From Ectobacillus sp. JY-23 (GTDB lineage Bacteria > Bacillota > Bacilli > Bacillales > Bacillaceae_G): a DNA stretch of 64,000 bases. A program made the translations under genes and the position numbers. Position 1 is the stretch's first letter, and every line of letters starts with the position of its first letter. Positions 28,546 to 36,178 of the stretch are shown here, piece after piece. The stretch is taken from the NCBI RefSeq assembly GCF_023022965.1, contig NZ_CP095462.1, forward strand, positions 3,390,001 to 3,454,000, written 5' to 3'. The notes beneath the pieces were generated by a model that saw only the letters and a program-made list of their open reading frames with translations, was not told where the DNA came from and made no database searches.

Positions 28546-28863
28546 GTGAGGTTAGGTGTCCCGCGAGAGAGTTTCGCGGAGCACGAGAGGGAGTAGATGT
28601 GAGGTTAGGTGTCCCGCAAGAGAGTTTCGCGGAGCACGAGAGGGAGTAGATGTGAGGTTAGGTGTCCCGCGAGAGAGTTTCGCGGAGCACGAGAGGGAGT
28701 AGATGTGAGGTTAGGTGTCCCGCGAGAGAGTTTCGCGGAGCACGAGAGGGAGTGGATGTGAGGTTAGGTGCCCCGCGAGAGAGTTTCGCGGAGCACGAGA
28801 GGGAGTGGATGTGAGGTTAGGTGTCCCGCGAGAGAGTTTCGCGGAGCACGAGAGAAAACCTGA
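28546..28863 (+). repeat. Tandem array of a 53-bp hairpin repeat (about 6 copies)
   Basis: GTGAGGTTAGGTG(T/C)CCCGC starts at 28546, 28599, 28652, 28705, 28758 and 28811, an exact 53-bp period. Each unit carries CCGCGA-GAGAGT-TCGCGG, extended outward by GTG/CAC across a two-base bulge. Differences are few (CGCGAG to CGCAAG in one copy; GTGTCC or GTGCCC; TAGATG or TGGATG). Two decayed half-units follow to about 28935. Units are contiguous without spacers, so this is not a CRISPR. 28481-28545 holds nothing recognisable. Confidence 0.93.
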
Positions 28864-29124
28864 TACCAGGTGCCCCGCAAGAACGACTCTGGAACCACGA
28901 GAGAGGGGAAATCTAAGATTAGGTGCCCCACAATATTGTTGGATAGGCCACACTGAGTTGGACAGTTTCATTAAACTGGACTTGTCCATATCTTCTCAGT
29001 CACTTGCTAAACAAACACCAAAACTAACTAGCATATCCGTTCACTCCCCCTTATAAACCAGCCTAAAGCCCTATACATAACAGGAACAAGTCCTCTTCGC
29101 CCTCCCAAAAAAGAAAGAGGAATT

Positions 29125-29342
29125 AGACAGAGTATGTCCCGTAGAGGGAATTGCTTAGACAATGCAGTCATGGAGAATTTTTAAACAGTGAGCTTTTATA
29201 CCTGAAGGAATTTGAGAGTATGGAGCATTTCAAATAGGAACTAGAGAACTATATTCACTATTACAATCACAAACGGATCAAGGCAAAATTAAAAGGCATG
29301 AGTCTGGTTCAATACCAGACTCATGCCCAAGAGACTGCCTGA
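29125..29342 (+). pseudogene. Remnant of an IS3-family transposase (C-terminal DDE region)
   Basis: Translation by hand gives RQSMSRRGNCLDNAVMENF, a stop, then after a one-base frame change SELLYLKEFESMEHFK, a stop, then ELENYIHYYNHKRIKAKLKG and VQYQTHAQ. This is the C-terminal end of an IS3/IS150-type OrfB, including the DDE glutamate in the AVMENF context and the N-H-K-R-I segment. In-frame stops and a deleted stretch show that it is dead. 28936-29124 (with GTTGGACAGTTTCATTAAAC) may be other IS debris; no intact ends or orfA were found. Confidence 0.85.
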
Positions 29343-29379
29343 CATCTATGTGGAGTCAGTTCAAAAATTGGCTTCTTTT

Positions 29380-30111
29380 TTAATCAAATGATCGAAATTT
29401 TTCTTCGACAAGCGGCATAGAAGAGGGAACAGAAACAATTTCCATTTCAGGATAGCGAAGTGCCGTCAGCATGCCCCCAAATACACAGCCTGTGTCAATG
29501 TTAACCGTATTGTTACAAAAGCGGGGTGCCCTTACAGGTGTGTGACCATAGACGATGTATGATTTACCTTGATAATACTTTGCCCAATCGCGCCTTACAG
29601 GGGAGCCATCTGGGTGTTTTTCACCTGTGATATCGCCGTATAGCACAAACGTTTCTACGCGTTTATCAAAGCGGCCGATATAATCTTCTCGAATGCCGGC
29701 ATGAGAAACAATAAGACGTTTGGTATCGAGCTGATGATAGAGAGGTGATTGCTCATATAGCTGTATAAACTTATCGCGAACGGTGACTTGCTGCGCAGAA
29801 GACAATGCCTCGTATTCAGCTACAGTCGTTTCTAAACCGTGGGCAATCTGGACCTTGCGACCGAGAAAAAAGCGATATAGTTTATTGCAGTGATTTCCAG
29901 GCGCATAATGCGCTCTTTTTTTATGGATGACTAGTTCCCACACGAATGCAATGGTTTGCAGAGATTGCGGACCGCGGTCCGTTAAGTCACCAACAAACGC
30001 AAGCTGTCGTCCTTTTGGGTGTAAGCCATCTGCGTTGTAACCAAGACGTTGTAACAGGCTTTGTAGCTCTGCAAAACAACCGTGAATATCTCCAATAATA
30101 TCGTATTCCAT
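29380..30111 (-). CDS. prpE: Bis(5'-nucleosyl)-tetraphosphatase PrpE
   Basis: 243 residues of the calcineurin-like metallophosphoesterase family. Metal-binding motifs in order: [20 protein letters not shown], then SHAGI and YGHTPV. PrpE of B. subtilis cleaves Ap4A asymmetrically and can dephosphorylate phosphotyrosine; it has been tied to spore germination. Length and motifs are normal. The transposase remnant lies just beyond its 3' end. Confidence 0.9.
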   Translation of the reverse strand: MEYDIIGDIHGCFAELQSLLQRLGYNADGLHPKGRQLAFVGDLTDRGPQSLQTIAFVWELVIHKKRAHYAPGNHCNKLYRFFLGRKVQIAHGLETTVAEYEALSSAQQVTVRDKFIQLYEQSPLYHQLDTKRLIVSHAGIREDYIGRFDKRVETFVLYGDITGEKHPDGSPVRRDWAKYYQGKSYIVYGHTPVRAPRFCNNTVNIDTGCVFGGMLTALRYPEMEIVSVPSSMPLVEEKFRSFD

Positions 30112-30160
30112 GATATCACCTCATTTTGCTTTTATTGTACCTAAAATAGAAAAGAAATAT

Positions 30161-30186
30161 AAAAGGCTTTGCATATGCAAAGCCTC
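30161..30186 (-). terminator. Terminator of the RodA/FtsW-like gene
   Basis: On the minus strand, AGGCTTTGCATATGCAAAGCCT is a perfect palindrome followed by TTTT, directly after the stop codon. Confidence 0.85.
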
Positions 30187-31354
30187 AATCAAACATAAAT
30201 TTCTTTGTTCTAGAGCGTACGTTGAGAATAAATCCAATTGCAATCATATAGGTTAACAAAGAACTACCACCGTAGCTCATAAAGGGTAATGTAATACCGG
30301 TGATGGGTAATAGGCCCAGAGTCATACCGATATTTTGAAACACCTGGAAGGTAAACATACCAATGGTTCCCGCACAAATGTAGCTACCGAACGGCTCATT
30401 GCTTTCTAATGCGATATGAATCATGCGATAAATGAGCAAAAAGAACAAGGAAATAACAATGCTGCCTCCTAAAAAGCCAAACTGCTCGGCAACATTTGTA
30501 AAAATAAAGTCAGTATGAGGCTCAGGGAAGTATACTTCTCCATTTCCGTATCCCTTGCCGTATAATTCACCAGATCCTGATGCCAAAATGGCTTGACGCA
30601 GCTGATAGCCCTGTGTTTCATACTCGTAAGGTGCAAGCCAGCCATAGAAGCGGTTTAACTGGTATTCCTTTAAAATATGTTCTTTAAAAAAAGCAGTGTG
30701 TGCAAAGTAAATGTACACAAGAATAGTGCCCACTGTTACACTGGCGCCGACGAGGCCAAGAATAAAGCGCCAGCGGATGCCTGACACCATAATAATAGAA
30801 GCAATAATAGATGTCATAACCATTGTATTTCCTAGATCGGGTTCTTTTGCAATCAAAAGAAGCGGCGGCAGACTGGCGGCAAATATTTTACCAAGCAAAA
30901 GCAAGTCTTCACGGGGTGAGCGGAACACATACGTTTCGTTATGGTTTACGACAATGCGGCTTAGTACTAAAATCATAAATAATTTCATAATTTCTGATGG
31001 TTGGAAATTTCCAATACCAGGTACCTGATACCAGGCAGTCGCACCTTTAATCGTGACAGCGCCAGGCGCACCAATTTCAAGCCCAAGCAGAAGCACCATT
31101 GCAAACGCATATAAATACCAAGAAATTTGTTTGTAGCGATCAAAATCAATAATGAGGACACCGATGATGGCAATGGTTCCAATTACGTACCATTTAATTT
31201 GCTGAGCTACAAAGTTTACAGTTTTTAAATGCCCGGGAAATGAAGGATGCGCCTGTGCTGCGGCAATCGAGAAGCAGCTTACAGCGGCAATCATAAACAA
31301 TATAAACAACAATGCATAATCTATTTGAAATTGTGATTCTCTTTCTTTATTCAT
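30185..31354 (-). CDS. SEDS-family RodA/FtsW/SpoVE protein
   Basis: 389 residues with about ten membrane segments. It is a peptidoglycan glycosyltransferase of the SEDS family, which polymerises lipid II with a partner class B PBP. Recognisable blocks: GNFQPSEIMKLFMIL, AKEPDLGNTMVM, EPHTDFIFTNVAEQFGFLGG and ITLPFMSYGGSSLLTYM. Overall pattern is closer to RodA than FtsW. Bacilli carry several paralogues, so cell elongation, division or cortex synthesis cannot be assigned. No PBP gene is adjacent. Confidence 0.88.
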   Translation of the reverse strand: MNKERESQFQIDYALLFILFMIAAVSCFSIAAAQAHPSFPGHLKTVNFVAQQIKWYVIGTIAIIGVLIIDFDRYKQISWYLYAFAMVLLLGLEIGAPGAVTIKGATAWYQVPGIGNFQPSEIMKLFMILVLSRIVVNHNETYVFRSPREDLLLLGKIFAASLPPLLLIAKEPDLGNTMVMTSIIASIIMVSGIRWRFILGLVGASVTVGTILVYIYFAHTAFFKEHILKEYQLNRFYGWLAPYEYETQGYQLRQAILASGSGELYGKGYGNGEVYFPEPHTDFIFTNVAEQFGFLGGSIVISLFFLLIYRMIHIALESNEPFGSYICAGTIGMFTFQVFQNIGMTLGLLPITGITLPFMSYGGSSLLTYMIAIGFILNVRSRTKKFMFD

Positions 31355-31519
31355 AGTTCAATCCTTTCGCGTACGGCACACAATAAGAAGTGTGATTTAT
31401 ATTCTACACAAAAAAAGCCATAGTACTATCTTAGCGAATTTTGACGAGATTGCAAATGATTATATAGACTTTTATTTTCTTCACGAGAAGTTCAACTATT
31501 TTCGATGGGGGAGATTATG

Positions 31520-32560
31520 ATGAAACGGATATTATTTGTATTGAATGATATTGGTGGGGGAACAGCACAGTATCAACGCTTACATGTTGAAAGTGAAGCT
31601 GTTGACGCTTATTATCTTCAGTTTAGAGGTAAAGATTTTGTTGTTACCAATTCATCAGGACATGTGCAAATCGTGCCAGCTAAGGAGACCAACTTTGCGG
31701 AGATGATGCAGAATCTTTCTATAGAAGAGATTTATGTGAACCATTTTATTAGATTTCCTTTGGGATTAACGATGAAGTGCATTCAGGAAAGTGGTATACC
31801 TTATGTGTATGTTGCCCATGATTTTTTTTGTGTGTGTCCTCGTGTGTATTTGCTCAATAGAAACAGTGTATATTGTCATGCGGAAAAGAGTGAGTCTGTA
31901 TGTCAAATTTGTTTGCATGGGATGGGACGTATCAGTATTGTGTATTGGCGAAGGCTGTTTGAGGATTTCCTTGCAGGTGCTGTACGTATCATAGCGCCTA
32001 GTGAAAGTACAAAACAGATTATCCAATCGTATTTTCCATCTCTAATAATCGAGGTAAAACCACATCAAGTCCCTTACGTGAAATACACTTATAAAGAAGA
32101 GTTCGCTACAGCGGGAAATTTAAAAATAGGTTTCATTGGAAATATTCAGCGACATAAAGGAAGCGATATCGTTTTTGCATTGCAGCGTGCGATTTTTGCT
32201 GAGAATCTTCCTATCTCATTATGTATCATTGGCTCAACAGATAAAAAAAATCGCGATATTGAGGCGACTGGACCATATAAAAAGGAAGATGTTTCATCTT
32301 TATTGCAGCAATACAGATGTGCGCTTGTGATCACAGCTTCTATTTGTCCAGAAACATTTTCCTATACAACCCACGAAGCGCTGGGATCTGGTTATCCTGT
32401 AATTGCTTTTAATCTAGGTGCACCGGCTGAAAGAATTTACGGACATGGCGGCGGATGGGTTGTCAATGATGTGAACAGTAATAGCTTATTACAGCTATTA
32501 AAGCATTTATTGACGAATCGGCAGGAGATTATTGATGTGGCAGCAGTGATTAAGCGTTGA
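31520..32560 (+). CDS. Glycosyltransferase family 4
   Basis: 346 residues. The N-terminus KRILFVLNDIGGGTAQ is a GT-B start, and the C-terminal half holds IGFIGNIQRHKGSD and the sugar-nucleotide site CPETFSYTTHEALGSGYPVIAF (E-x7-E type). A Cys-rich segment (FFCVCPRVYLL ... VYCHAEKSESVCQICLHG) is unusual and resembles the zinc-knuckle-like insert of some polysaccharide GTs. Two adjacent ATGs (31517, 31520) follow GGGGGAG; the second has better spacing. It is the first gene of the glycan island and likely acts on a surface or spore glycan. Confidence 0.8.
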   Translation: MKRILFVLNDIGGGTAQYQRLHVESEAVDAYYLQFRGKDFVVTNSSGHVQIVPAKETNFAEMMQNLSIEEIYVNHFIRFPLGLTMKCIQESGIPYVYVAHDFFCVCPRVYLLNRNSVYCHAEKSESVCQICLHGMGRISIVYWRRLFEDFLAGAVRIIAPSESTKQIIQSYFPSLIIEVKPHQVPYVKYTYKEEFATAGNLKIGFIGNIQRHKGSDIVFALQRAIFAENLPISLCIIGSTDKKNRDIEATGPYKKEDVSSLLQQYRCALVITASICPETFSYTTHEALGSGYPVIAFNLGAPAERIYGHGGGWVVNDVNSNSLLQLLKHLLTNRQEIIDVAAVIKR

Positions 32561-32602
32561 TCATATATTTTCTGTTGGCAAGAATACGAAATCATGTTAA
32601 AG

Positions 32603-32619
32603 TTATTATCAGGTACTAA
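32603..32619 (+). promoter_or_regulatory. FapR-like operator upstream of fabI
   Basis: TTATTATCAGGTACTAA matches the FapR consensus at about 14 of 17 positions, with the right arm AGGTACTAA perfect. A possible promoter, TTGGCA (32575-32580), 17 bases and TAAAGT (32598-32603), lies just before it. This would place fabI in the same regulon as fabHF at 1-3 kb. Confidence 0.7.
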
Positions 32620-32648
32620 TAACAAGTGTTATTTTAGGAGGCGAAACA

Positions 32649-33425
32649 ATGGATTTGTTACAGCTACAGGGGAAAAATATTGTCGTCATGGGTGTGGCGA
32701 ATCAGCGTAGTATTGCTTGGGGGATTGCAAGAGCGTTACATGCGGCAGGAGCAAATCTTATTTTTACTTACGCCGGTGAAAGATTGGAAAAGAACGTGCG
32801 TGATTTGGCAGAAACATTAGAAGGACAACAATCTCTTATCCTTCCATGTGATGTAACGAGTGATGAAGATGTTGCGCGTTGTTTTGCACGTATCGGTGAA
32901 GAAGTAGGTACGGTTCACGGGGTTGCACATTGCATTGCATTTGCAAATAAAGAAGATTTAAAAGGGGAATTTACAGATACATCACGTGATGGTTTTGCAC
33001 TTTCATTAGACATTAGTGCATACTCTTTAACTGCAGTTGCTAAAGAGGCGAAAAAACTAATGACAGAAGGTGGCAGTATTGTAACGCTAACGTATTTAGG
33101 CGGAGAGCGTGTTGTGAAAAATTACAATCTAATGGGAGTTGCGAAGGCAGCGTTAGAGGCTAGTGTAAAATACCTGGCGAATGATCTTGGGAAAGATGGA
33201 ATTCGTGTTAACGCAATATCTGCTGGACCAATTCGTACGTTATCAGCAAAAGGTGTTGGTGATTTTAACAGCATCTTAAAAGATATTGAAGAGAAGGCTC
33301 CTCTTCGTAAAAATGTAACACAAGAAGAAGTAGGAGAAGCCGCAGCATTTCTTTTCAGTAATATGGCGCGTGGTATTACAGGAGAAAATATTCATGTAGA
33401 TTCTGGCTATCATATTCTGGGATAA
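32649..33425 (+). CDS. fabI: Enoyl-ACP reductase FabI
   Basis: 258 residues of the short-chain dehydrogenase family. It performs the last reduction of each fatty-acid elongation cycle. N-terminal VMGVANQRSIAWGIA is the FabI dinucleotide-binding pattern. The catalytic pair is Tyr-x6-Lys type: LTYLGGERVVKNYNLMGVAKAALEAS. INAISAGPIRTLSAKGV is the substrate loop. AGGAGGCGAAACA precedes the ATG. It stands alone between glycosyltransferase genes, with its own FapR-like operator and a terminator. Confidence 0.96.
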   Translation: MDLLQLQGKNIVVMGVANQRSIAWGIARALHAAGANLIFTYAGERLEKNVRDLAETLEGQQSLILPCDVTSDEDVARCFARIGEEVGTVHGVAHCIAFANKEDLKGEFTDTSRDGFALSLDISAYSLTAVAKEAKKLMTEGGSIVTLTYLGGERVVKNYNLMGVAKAALEASVKYLANDLGKDGIRVNAISAGPIRTLSAKGVGDFNSILKDIEEKAPLRKNVTQEEVGEAAAFLFSNMARGITGENIHVDSGYHILG

Positions 33426-33456
33426 GCTATTTAACATCTAAGGGGTTTTATGATAT

Positions 33457-33501
33457 AAAAAAGCTAAAAGTCGATCTTATAGGATCGACTTTTAGCTTTT
33501 T
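33457..33501. terminator. Bidirectional terminator between fabI and the convergent glycosyltransferase
   Basis: AAAAAGCTAAAAGTCGATC with its complement across TTATAG, flanked by A and T runs. Its right arm contains the stop codon of the minus-strand gene. Confidence 0.9.
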
Positions 33502-34523
33502 GCATGTATACGTAAGCAAATTTCTTCAAATATTGCTACGCTTCTCTCAAGAGACCAAGATAAAGCTTCTTTTTGTCCGGCTTGAGCTAAATTAAAGCGC
33601 AGAGATGGATTGGTGATAAGACGTATAATATCAGAGGCTAAACGCTCTTCAAAGCGATAAGAGAGCAGACAATTTGTTTCATGACGACAATACTCTGTAT
33701 TGCCGCCGGCATATACAGCAGCGAGCGCAGCTCCGCATTTCATTGCTTCAAGACCAGGTAGTACAGCTGTTTCAAATATGGAGGAGGTAACAAATATGTC
33801 CGCTTCATTATAATGGTGACAAAGCTCTTCATCATTTGCCGGTGTATAGAAGTGGTAGCTGCCGCTGGCACGTAACTCCTGCAAAAATGGAGAGGAAGCA
33901 AGCTCATTTGGTGGACAGATTAGATTGTATTTTAGGGCAGGAAATGCTGAACGTACTTTTACAAGCTGTTCTAATAAATAGGTTTGATCTCTCTGCCAAG
34001 AAAATCCTCCTTCTGGTTTTCTGACAATGGCAGTGATACTCAATCTATTTGGGTTACGTATAGATAAATTTCGAAATGTATCCTCTACATAAACCGGCAT
34101 AATTTCTCCTTCAATACCGTGCACAAGTGAGATAAGTTGCTTTTGGTAATTGGAAATTACGACAAGATAGGGTGTCTGGTTATAAGATTGAAAGGAAACA
34201 TCTTGTTCAGGAAGAAACATAGGTTCATAACATAGACTGAAGCGAAGATGCTTACCTTTTCCTTTACTGCAGGCTTCAGCGACAACAGGTACCGTCGTAA
34301 AAAAGTTAGACACAATAATATCGCTTTTGGGAAGGTCACTTTCCATCAGTACAGGCCCCCTGCTACGTGAGATAGGCGGCTTCACATCATATTCAACATC
34401 ACCCCATGGCGGCATAACCATAACAACATCGTGTCCTCTATTAAATAAGCCATTGGCAATATCAACAAGGACACGCTGAGCGCCTCCTTTACACAATGTT
34501 AGTGCAACAAATGTAATCTTCAT
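33492..34523 (-). CDS. Glycosyltransferase family 4
   Basis: 343 residues. MKITFVALTLCKGGAQRVLVDIANGLFNRGHDVVMV is a classic GT4 N-terminus with the glycine-rich acceptor-side loop. The donor-binding region has FVTSSIFETAVLPGLEAMKCGAALAAV. The segment VYVEDTF followed by SITAIVRKPEGGFSWQRDQ is typical of a GT-B linker. AAGGGAGAGTAT precedes the ATG. It is the last gene of a three-gene minus-strand unit with two GT2 genes (4-base overlap with the upstream one). Acceptor and sugar are unknown. Confidence 0.82.
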   Translation of the reverse strand: MKITFVALTLCKGGAQRVLVDIANGLFNRGHDVVMVMPPWGDVEYDVKPPISRSRGPVLMESDLPKSDIIVSNFFTTVPVVAEACSKGKGKHLRFSLCYEPMFLPEQDVSFQSYNQTPYLVVISNYQKQLISLVHGIEGEIMPVYVEDTFRNLSIRNPNRLSITAIVRKPEGGFSWQRDQTYLLEQLVKVRSAFPALKYNLICPPNELASSPFLQELRASGSYHFYTPANDEELCHHYNEADIFVTSSIFETAVLPGLEAMKCGAALAAVYAGGNTEYCRHETNCLLSYRFEERLASDIIRLITNPSLRFNLAQAGQKEALSWSLERSVAIFEEICLRIHAKS

Positions 34524-35239
34524 ATACTCTCCCTTTCCCGGCGAATGAGTTCTATTAAGACTTGTTTGTAAACGTTCGTTACATGGGCAATTTCCGCAGT
34601 GATGTCCTCTTTAAAACGGTTAGATCCCATAGCTTCATGAACGCGATATTGAGTAAGACTTTCGTTTAAATAATGGAGTTCATAATGCTGTACAGCTCGT
34701 AGCCAAAAATCATAGTCTTGTGTGTATTTAAGATTCTCATTAAATAGTCCTAGTGTTTGAAATACTCCAGTTTTCATCATAATTGTGCAGCCGTTGATGT
34801 TATTGGCGTGCTGCAAATGCTTTAAAAAATCAAGTTTATGTGTAAAATACAAGGCGGCATCCTTTTGAAATACATGACCATTGCTATCAATCAAATCATA
34901 GTTTGTATAACTGAGATGAGCATGGTGGTCTTTCATAAAGGTAAGCTGTGTGTCAATTTTATGCTTCATAAAAATATCGTCAGAGCTTAGCCAGGTAAAA
35001 TAGGAACCGGTGGCTTGTTGAATACCGAAATTTAAAGCGCTAGCTGTACCGCCATTGGATTTTTCAAAATAGCGTATATATGGCAAATAAGGCGTAATTT
35101 TTTCTATATGAGAAGAGGCACCGTCATTGACAACGATTACTTCTATGTGTGAATACGTTTGTATCAGCGCACTTTCAATTGCAGCAGCAATGTAGGGACA
35201 ATTATAAAAAGGAATAATAATAGATATCTTTTCCATCAT
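34520..35239 (-). CDS. Glycosyltransferase family 2 (A)
   Basis: 239 residues. GT-A features: ISIIIPFYNCPYIAAAIESALIQTY, VIVVNDGASS, and the metal-binding WLSSDDIF in the DxD position. The C-terminal YDFWLRAVQHYELHYLNESLTQYRVH is typical of GT2 family transferases. It is similar along its whole length to the product of the next gene (35239-35988), so the two look like a tandem duplication. AGGAGGATA precedes the start. It overlaps both neighbours by one to four bases. Confidence 0.87.
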   Translation of the reverse strand: MMEKISIIIPFYNCPYIAAAIESALIQTYSHIEVIVVNDGASSHIEKITPYLPYIRYFEKSNGGTASALNFGIQQATGSYFTWLSSDDIFMKHKIDTQLTFMKDHHAHLSYTNYDLIDSNGHVFQKDAALYFTHKLDFLKHLQHANNINGCTIMMKTGVFQTLGLFNENLKYTQDYDFWLRAVQHYELHYLNESLTQYRVHEAMGSNRFKEDITAEIAHVTNVYKQVLIELIRRERESI

Positions 35240-35988
35240 TATCCTCCTTGTTTTGCTCTCATGGTGTTCATTCTCATCTGGCGTTGTTCAAACAGGATTG
35301 CTCTTGTTAGGGCAGGCCGATGTTGCCGCTGTAGCATGCGTGTTTCCTGCAAGATGATAGGAGCATGCTTTTTGGTACCCATGTTGTCGTGGATACGGTA
35401 ACGTACGAGAGGTTCATCGTAATAGTAGAATTCATATTGTAATGCAATACGTATCCATAAATCATAGTCATGTGTATAGGGCAGGTTCTCGTTAAATAAA
35501 CCAACGTTTGTTAGGATATCTTTTTTTACGAGCACAGAGCATCCATTAATAAAGCATCCAAGCATCAAGTGGCGAAGAAACAGTAAGCGGTTAGCAGGAA
35601 ACATACCAACGGATTCGCTAATAGGTAAGTCATCTCCATCAATAAAAATAACGGGTGAGTACACAATGCTACTATTTGTGTCTTGGAGATATTGCATTTG
35701 CTTACTTATTTTGTCCGGCTCATATATATCGTCGGAACTGAGCCAGGATATATATTCACCTGTCGCTAGACGAATACCAGCATTTAAAGCAGTAGCTGTA
35801 CCGCCATTTGTCTTTTCGACATACTTAATTTTCCCTTCAAATTTTGTTACTTCTTCAACAAAGGCTGTAGATCCATCACTGATAACAATCACTTCAATAT
35901 CAGGATATGTTTGCGCCAGTGCGCTTTCAATGGCCTTCTCTACATACGGACAATTATAAAATGGTATAATGATAGACACTTTTTTCAT
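35239..35988 (-). CDS. Glycosyltransferase family 2 (B)
   Basis: 249 residues. VSIIIPFYNCPYVEKAIESALAQTYPDIEVIVISDGS, YISWLSSDDIYEPDKI and YDLWIRIALQYEFYYYDEPLVRYRIHDNMGTKK repeat the pattern of its neighbour. It is the first gene of the three-gene unit. Only a weak ribosome binding site (AAAGGG at about 10 bases) precedes its ATG. Divergent from the LamG-glycosyltransferase gene, with 190 bases between them. Confidence 0.87.
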   Translation of the reverse strand: MKKVSIIIPFYNCPYVEKAIESALAQTYPDIEVIVISDGSTAFVEEVTKFEGKIKYVEKTNGGTATALNAGIRLATGEYISWLSSDDIYEPDKISKQMQYLQDTNSSIVYSPVIFIDGDDLPISESVGMFPANRLLFLRHLMLGCFINGCSVLVKKDILTNVGLFNENLPYTHDYDLWIRIALQYEFYYYDEPLVRYRIHDNMGTKKHAPIILQETRMLQRQHRPALTRAILFEQRQMRMNTMRAKQGG

Positions 35989-36178
35989 GTAAGTTTCAAC
36001 CCTTTTTTGTTAGTAATATATCGGTGAAATATATAATCGTTGCTATTAAGGTATGCAACAAGCTCTATATACGATATACATATAAAGGAATATTTTTGTC
36101 GCATTCATCTTTATAGATAAACGCTTAATTTTAAATATCGCATGATTACACATATCACCTGATATGGGGGAGTGAATA

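Noticed and set aside
28546-28863. CRISPR array
   Set aside because: Units are contiguous 53-bp copies with no variable spacers, and no cas genes are near. The 123-bp arrays were rejected for the same reason.
28711-29056. Open frames of 92 and 113 codons through the 53-bp array
   Set aside because: 53 is not a multiple of three, so the peptide repeat shifts frame; the frames have no credible start site and end in IS debris.
31766-32334. Frames inside the GT4 gene at 31.8-32.3 kb
   Set aside because: They overlap a confident glycosyltransferase and look like frame shadows.
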